Translations under genes and position numbers: made by a program
Notes under the pieces: model-generated
What the model was told of the DNA's origin: nothing
What the model saw: only the letters and a program-made list of their open reading frames with translations
Databases searched by the model: none
Part shown: in pieces, positions 6,302 through 8,829 of the stretch
Position numbering within the stretch: the stretch's first letter is position 1
Layout of the letters: each line of letters opens with the position of its first letter
Assembly (NCBI GenBank): GCA_003561665.1
Contig: PWVY01000067.1
Span: 1 to 8,829, forward strand
Source: Thermoplasmata archaeon
GTDB taxonomy: Archaea; Thermoplasmatota; SW-10-69-26
Direction: 5' to 3'
Length of the DNA: 8,829 nucleotides

Positions 6302-6883
6302 GTGCCGAGCAACGGCGCGATCATCGGGCAAGGAAACGCGGGGAGCGCTCTGGAGAAGGGCCTCCAGCAGAACGGGTACGAGACGAAGACGGTGGGCAAG
6401 GAGCCCGAGCGGGTCCAAGCGTTGACCGAATGGGGCGAGGTGATCATCCTCGCGATCCCGTTCCCGGAGCGGTCGAACGCCGTGGACGCGATGGGGGATG
6501 CCGTCGATGGGAAGATCCTCGTGGATGTCACGAACGCGCTCTCGGAGAACTCCGAGTATGCGAGCAGTTTGGAGGAAAGCGGCGCCGAGGAGCTTCAAGC
6601 GATGGTGCCCGATGCGACGGTCGTGAAGTGTTTCAACACGGTGTTCTCGGAGCACATGCCAAGCGGGAAGCTAGAAGGGGACGCCTTGACGGTGTTCGCT
6701 GCCAGTGACGACGAGGAGGCGCGGGAGACCGTGGTCTCGATGGCGCGTGAGATCGGGTTCGACGCTGTCGACGCGGGCCCGTTGGAGAAGGCTCGATGGT
6801 TGGAGCCGCTTGGCTATTTGAACATGCAACTGGCCTTCGATCAGGACATGGGCACCAACATCGGGTTCCGCTTGGTACGCTAG
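6302..6883 (+). CDS. NADPH-dependent F420 reductase-like oxidoreductase (COG2085)
   Basis: This 193-residue, single-domain Rossmann protein belongs to the COG2085 family, often named NADPH-dependent F420 reductase. The dinucleotide-binding motif is at the extreme N-terminus (GQGNAG, 9-14 in AIIGQGNAGSAL). It is followed by a second strand with VIILAIPF, the conserved LVDVTNAL, a VVKCFNTVFSEHM segment, and a C-terminal LEKARWLEPLGYLNMQLAF block ending MGTNIGFRLVR. Family members transfer hydride between NADP(H) and a second cofactor, F420 in archaeal Fno. Some COG2085 proteins occur in organisms without F420, so the partner is not certain. The start is uncertain: GTG at 6302 puts only four residues before GAIIG, as usual, and has GGTG 6 nt upstream; GTG at 6281 would add seven residues. 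Downstream, 36 bp separate it from a convergent small gene. Its base composition is balanced, unlike the strongly skewed amidohydrolase and glyS. Confidence 0.88.
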   Translation: MPSNGAIIGQGNAGSALEKGLQQNGYETKTVGKEPERVQALTEWGEVIILAIPFPERSNAVDAMGDAVDGKILVDVTNALSENSEYASSLEESGAEELQAMVPDATVVKCFNTVFSEHMPSGKLEGDALTVFAASDDEEARETVVSMAREIGFDAVDAGPLEKARWLEPLGYLNMQLAFDQDMGTNIGFRLVR

Positions 6884-6919
6884 GTAGGTTCACGCTGTAT
6901 CGCTCAGGGCGTGCGTGGT

Positions 6920-7132
6920 TCATGAGGAGGATCTCATCCTCGTGCCAAGGACGAGGCCAGCCAGGATTAGGCTTGTCAGGATGATGGCGTTCGTCATGGA
7001 GTTGCCAGATGCTGGGGGCGGTAGGTCTTCGTATCCGTGCACGACGGGCTCCGGGGGTTGGTTCGTTCGTTCCATCTCGTCCACGTTCTTCGCGAAGGGA
7101 CCCCATTCGGGGTGGCTCTCATCGGCGCTCAC
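6920..7132 (-). CDS. Small tail-anchored membrane protein, unknown function
   Basis: I do not recognise this 70-residue protein. The first 45 residues are polar, acidic and proline-rich (PPEPVVHGYEDLPPPASG). They are followed by one clear hydrophobic helix at about 47-64 (NAIILTSLILAGLVLG) and the short basic end TRMRSSS. This is the layout of a C-terminally anchored protein with a cytoplasmic N-terminus. The GTG at 7132 is the best start by protein sense, but there is no Shine-Dalgarno; a GTG at 7183 in the same frame would add 17 residues and overlap the divergent gene. Evidence for coding is GC-rich third positions, a credible transmembrane segment right at the C-terminus, and no better gene on either strand. 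It is not recognisably Sec61-beta, which has a similar layout. Confidence 0.5.
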   Translation of the reverse strand: MSADESHPEWGPFAKNVDEMERTNQPPEPVVHGYEDLPPPASGNSMTNAIILTSLILAGLVLGTRMRSSS

Positions 7133-7156
7133 GGTGGAGGTTTCGCTTAGGCCTGT

Positions 7157-7161
7157 GAGGT
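7157..7161 (+). promoter_or_regulatory. Shine-Dalgarno GAGGT for the 7166 gene
   Basis: GAGGT lies 4 nt before the ATG at 7166 in a 33-bp gap that also separates the divergent small membrane gene. It favours 7166 over the in-frame ATG at 7178. Confidence 0.5.
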
Positions 7162-7165
7162 TCCC

Positions 7166-7384
7166 ATGCGCGGGACCATGCACGGGAGACCAAGCGCTTC
7201 CATTGGCACGCTGGCGGTGATCCTCCTCCTCGCGGTTCCTATGACTGCCTCTGGGGCCACGGGAGACGACATCGACGCGGGGAGCGTGTCCTTCGCGTTC
7301 GAAGCCGAGGCGAAGCGTGGGCCCGCGATGCTCAACCCGCAACGCGGCAAAGCGGGGAAGAACCGGACCGGCCCCCGTTCGTGA
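7166..7384 (+). CDS. Secreted protein N-terminal part, probably frameshifted
   Basis: As read, this is a 72-residue ORF. The start has a short basic region, then a hydrophobic core (IGTLAVILLLAVPMTASGA, about 13-31) with an AxA-like cleavage region (ASGA), so it looks like a Sec signal peptide. The mature part begins GDDIDAGSVSFAFEAEAKRG and ends abruptly at a TGA. A different frame then continues with strongly protein-like sequence: adding one G to the GGGG run at 7354-7357 would join the two into AGEEPDRPPFVKVDL. I therefore read it as the 5' part of a longer exported protein broken by a one-base deletion or sequencing error. No family was recognised. The start has GAGGT upstream and diverges from the tail-anchored gene. 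Confidence 0.5.
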   Translation: MRGTMHGRPSASIGTLAVILLLAVPMTASGATGDDIDAGSVSFAFEAEAKRGPAMLNPQRGKAGKNRTGPRS

Positions 7385-7510
7385 AGGTTGATCTCCACAA
7401 CGTCGAAGGCCCCGTGGACACCGACCGGTTGATCCACGCCGAGGCAGGCTACTGGTGGCTGGATTACCCGGCCGACTACACCGCCCACGAGCACGAACCC
7501 CACCGGTTAG
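7357..7510 (+). pseudogene. Continuation of the secreted protein in the -1 frame
   Basis: The frame reading GEEPDRPPFVKVDLHNVEG, VDTDRLIHAEAGYWWLDYPA and DYTAHEHEPHRLG has strongly GC-biased third positions and no plausible start of its own; the GTG at 7381 has no Shine-Dalgarno. It fits as the remainder of the exported protein that starts at 7166. Where it ends is unclear. As read, the frame stays open to 7887, but beyond about 7510 it is antisense to the membrane-protein gene and becomes a charged, low-quality sequence. A TAG at 7508-7510 sits one frame away, just after a CCCC run, so a second indel could give a natural end there. The join between fragments is inference. Confidence 0.4.
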
Positions 7511-7872
7511 GGAACACTGTCGTCCTTGCGGAGGCCCGCAAGCCAACTGCCAAAGACCCCTGTGATCACGTAAGCCAGAACCATCCCGAGCACGGTGAAC
7601 AGGTGAGCAAGCTCGATCGCGGCCAGGATGCCCAGGATGCCGCCGATGATCGCGCCAGGAAGGCTTGCCACCATGCCGAGGCGAACCCCCGGTTCGAAGA
7701 CGTAGCCGAGGGTGAACGCGGTGAAGAGCAAGACGAGGAAGGGGACCAGCGCTCGGAAGGGATGATCGATCCATGGCGTCGCGAATGGGAGAAGCGTTTC
7801 GAAGAACGCCCACACGATCACGAAGAGGGGGATCAACCCGGCCGCGATGGCGATGATGACGGGGCGATTCAT
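7507..7872 (-). CDS. Four-helix integral membrane protein in the dacZ operon
   Basis: This 121-residue, highly hydrophobic protein is not assigned to a family. Four membrane helices are visible at about 5-24, 40-59, 64-84 and 92-112. The third is glycine-rich (PGAIIGGILGIL), a pattern that favours tight helix packing. Charged residues inside or next to the membrane include E60, R64 and E87. The C-terminus is short and ends RKDDSVP. The start at 7872 is firm: a Shine-Dalgarno (AGGAGAT) lies just upstream and the gene begins 11 bp after the dacZ stop, so the two form an operon. Functions encoded beside nucleotide cyclases are often effectors or regulators. A small osmoregulatory or channel-like role under c-di-AMP control is a guess from context; no channel signature is present. 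Confidence 0.85.
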   Translation of the reverse strand: MNRPVIIAIAAGLIPLFVIVWAFFETLLPFATPWIDHPFRALVPFLVLLFTAFTLGYVFEPGVRLGMVASLPGAIIGGILGILAAIELAHLFTVLGMVLAYVITGVFGSWLAGLRKDDSVP

Positions 7873-7876
7873 GCCG

Positions 7877-7883
7877 ATCTCCT
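7877..7883 (-). promoter_or_regulatory. Shine-Dalgarno AGGAGAT of the dacZ-linked membrane gene
   Basis: Minus-strand AGGAGAT fills most of the 11-bp gap after the dacZ TAG, with GGAG 6 nt before the ATG at 7872. It supports this start and operon-internal translation. Confidence 0.8.
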
Positions 7884-8777
7884 CTAGAACCCGTCGAGTT
7901 CCATCTCGGGGTTGCCGTCTTTGTAGACGCGCACGATGCCGCTGGAGCTGACCACGATGGCGACGGCGTCCGTTCGCGTCGTGATGCTGGCCGCGGCCAA
8001 ATGCCGCCCCCCTAAGCCGCTTGCGGTGTTGGCATCCGGTTCGAGCAGGATGTAGCGCCCGGCGGCCTCCAGGTACCCGTCCGAGGTGACGACCATGGCC
8101 CCGTCCAGGTTCGCGTACTCTTTGATCGTCTCCAAGTTCTCTGGCGTGAGCACGTTGCGCTCACCGGGCTCGTGCCCTTGGAAGGGGTTGATGACGACTT
8201 GCCGCGAGTTCTCAAGGACGCTCTCCGTGTCCCCGATGACGAACATGGTCCCCACGGTCCTGCCTTCCCGCCCCTCTCGAACCAGGTCCCCTGCGATGCG
8301 AAGAAGCATCTCGAACACGTCCAACTCGCACCGTTCCCCGATGCCGCTTCGAAGGATCTGGAACGTCGGGTCTTGACCGAGACTGAAGTTGAGCATCACG
8401 AGCGGTTGATCATCCCCCACGACAAGGCAGAGAACATCCTCCCCATCTCCCAGGCTTCCCTCCAAGAACGCGCTGATGAGGATCCCGCGCACATCCTCCA
8501 AGACCTCCAAGGTGCTGGGAAGCGACGCGCTCAACCGGAGCACCGTCTCGCAATCCTCCGCGTAATCCTTCCGCATGTCGTCCTTGGTCGTAGCCAAGAT
8601 CACGGGCACGGACACTTCACTGAGGACCTTCCCCACCACGCGCGGGCTATCCGAGATCAAAAGCAACCGTTGAACCGTAGCCCAGTCCGAGAGGAACTCA
8701 TGAACACCCCCCATCGTCAACGCCTCCACGGCGGGTGCATCGTCGTGCTGTTCCTCCTGGGTGTCCACGGCCATCAT
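7884..8777 (-). CDS. dacZ: Diadenylate cyclase, archaeal DacZ type
   Basis: This 297-residue protein should condense two ATP into the second messenger cyclic di-AMP in the cytoplasm. The C-terminal half is a DAC (DisA_N) domain. GTMFVIGD lies at 176-183, then NPFQGH at about 198-203. The catalytic DGA is at 225-227 (NLDGAMVV), and RHLAAASIT at 258-266 after GLGG corresponds to the RHR motif that binds ATP; the RHxAA variant is the form I associate with archaeal DacZ. Residues about 30-150 form a separate alpha/beta N-terminal domain. There are no membrane segments, unlike bacterial CdaA. The start is ATG 8777, or the next codon, also ATG, at 8774. No Shine-Dalgarno precedes it, but a TATA-like box is at leaderless distance. 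It is the first gene of an operon with the four-helix membrane protein. The first residues are acidic (DTQEEQHDD). Confidence 0.93.
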   Translation of the reverse strand: MMAVDTQEEQHDDAPAVEALTMGGVHEFLSDWATVQRLLLISDSPRVVGKVLSEVSVPVILATTKDDMRKDYAEDCETVLRLSASLPSTLEVLEDVRGILISAFLEGSLGDGEDVLCLVVGDDQPLVMLNFSLGQDPTFQILRSGIGERCELDVFEMLLRIAGDLVREGREGRTVGTMFVIGDTESVLENSRQVVINPFQGHEPGERNVLTPENLETIKEYANLDGAMVVTSDGYLEAAGRYILLEPDANTASGLGGRHLAAASITTRTDAVAIVVSSSGIVRVYKDGNPEMELDGF

Positions 8778-8799
8778 ACAGGCCTAAGCACCCGCCCCC

Positions 8800-8805
8800 A
8801 ATCTA
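8800..8805 (-). promoter_or_regulatory. Candidate TATA-like box for dacZ
   Basis: Minus-strand TAGATT (in GTAAGGTAGATTG) at -28 to -23 from the ATG at 8777 is the only AT-rich patch in the 52 bp before the window ends. The spacing fits a leaderless transcript. The match to an archaeal TATA consensus is weak. Confidence 0.3.
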
Positions 8806-8829
8806 CCTTACGACACCCCCCCTGCCACG

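Noticed and set aside
6302..6883. Firm assignment as F420H2:NADP oxidoreductase (Fno)
   Set aside because: The Rossmann motif and family C-terminus fit COG2085, but no residues that prove F420 binding can be read, and some family members occur in organisms without F420.
7340..7375. Programmed -1 ribosomal frameshift at the GGGG run
   Set aside because: The zero-frame codons around the run do not form a standard X-XXY-YYZ slippery heptamer and no downstream structure stands out; an indel is simpler.
7147..7503. 118-codon minus-strand frame antisense to the exported protein
   Set aside because: Its sense is poorer than the + strand signal peptide and continuation, and it has no Shine-Dalgarno or motif.
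7183..7813. Long upstream extension of the tail-anchored gene (minus strand, to 7813)
   Set aside because: The extra part is R/P/G-rich, antisense to the exported gene and out of frame over the membrane gene; only the last 70 residues look like a protein.
7511..7887. + strand frame continuing from the exported protein to 7887
   Set aside because: It is antisense to the membrane-protein gene, which has a clear start, four helices and operon context. The translation is charged and repetitive.

Overview
This window looks like chromosomal DNA from a high-GC archaeon, probably a euryarchaeal or Thermoplasmatota-type lineage; I cannot place it more finely. The grounds are an archaeal/eukaryal-type (alpha-2) glycyl-tRNA synthetase, a DacZ-like diadenylate cyclase, a COG2085 NADP/F420-type oxidoreductase, and a multidomain Kelch/FN3/PKD surface protein. 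Initiation signals also fit an archaeon: genes that begin a transcription unit lack a Shine-Dalgarno and some have a weak TATA-like box at leaderless spacing, while operon-internal genes have strong GGAGG-type sites. No tRNA, rRNA, CRISPR array, transposase or phage gene was seen.

Layout. Bases 2-2266 (+) hold the 3' part of a large extracellular protein: Kelch repeats, four FN3 domains, one PKD domain and an acidic stalk ending in a short hydrophobic/basic tail. It overlaps tail-to-tail by 14 bp with glyS (4223-2253, -). Upstream of glyS lie a small ribbon-helix-helix regulator (4604-4299, -) and two AGGCT/AGCCT inverted repeats. Next comes a translationally coupled pair, a COG0402-like amidohydrolase (6155-5121, -) and a UspA protein (5134-4679, -). 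The COG2085 oxidoreductase (6302-6883, +) diverges from the amidohydrolase. Bases 6884-7510 hold two small, unrecognised genes in divergent orientation: a 70-residue tail-anchored protein (-), and a secreted protein (+) that appears frameshifted in a G run. The right end (8777-7507, -) is a dacZ operon with a four-helix membrane protein 11 bp downstream.

Working together: glyS, uspA, the oxidoreductase and dacZ are core or stress-physiology functions, with no sign of a shared pathway across the window. The tightest functional unit is dacZ plus the small membrane protein, a plausible c-di-AMP signalling or osmotic module. The strangest DNA-level feature is an abrupt GC-skew reversal inside the surface-protein gene near 1585, at an FN3 domain boundary; it changes the amino-acid composition of the protein. 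The + strand then stays strongly G-rich across much of glyS and the amidohydrolase, up to about 6155.
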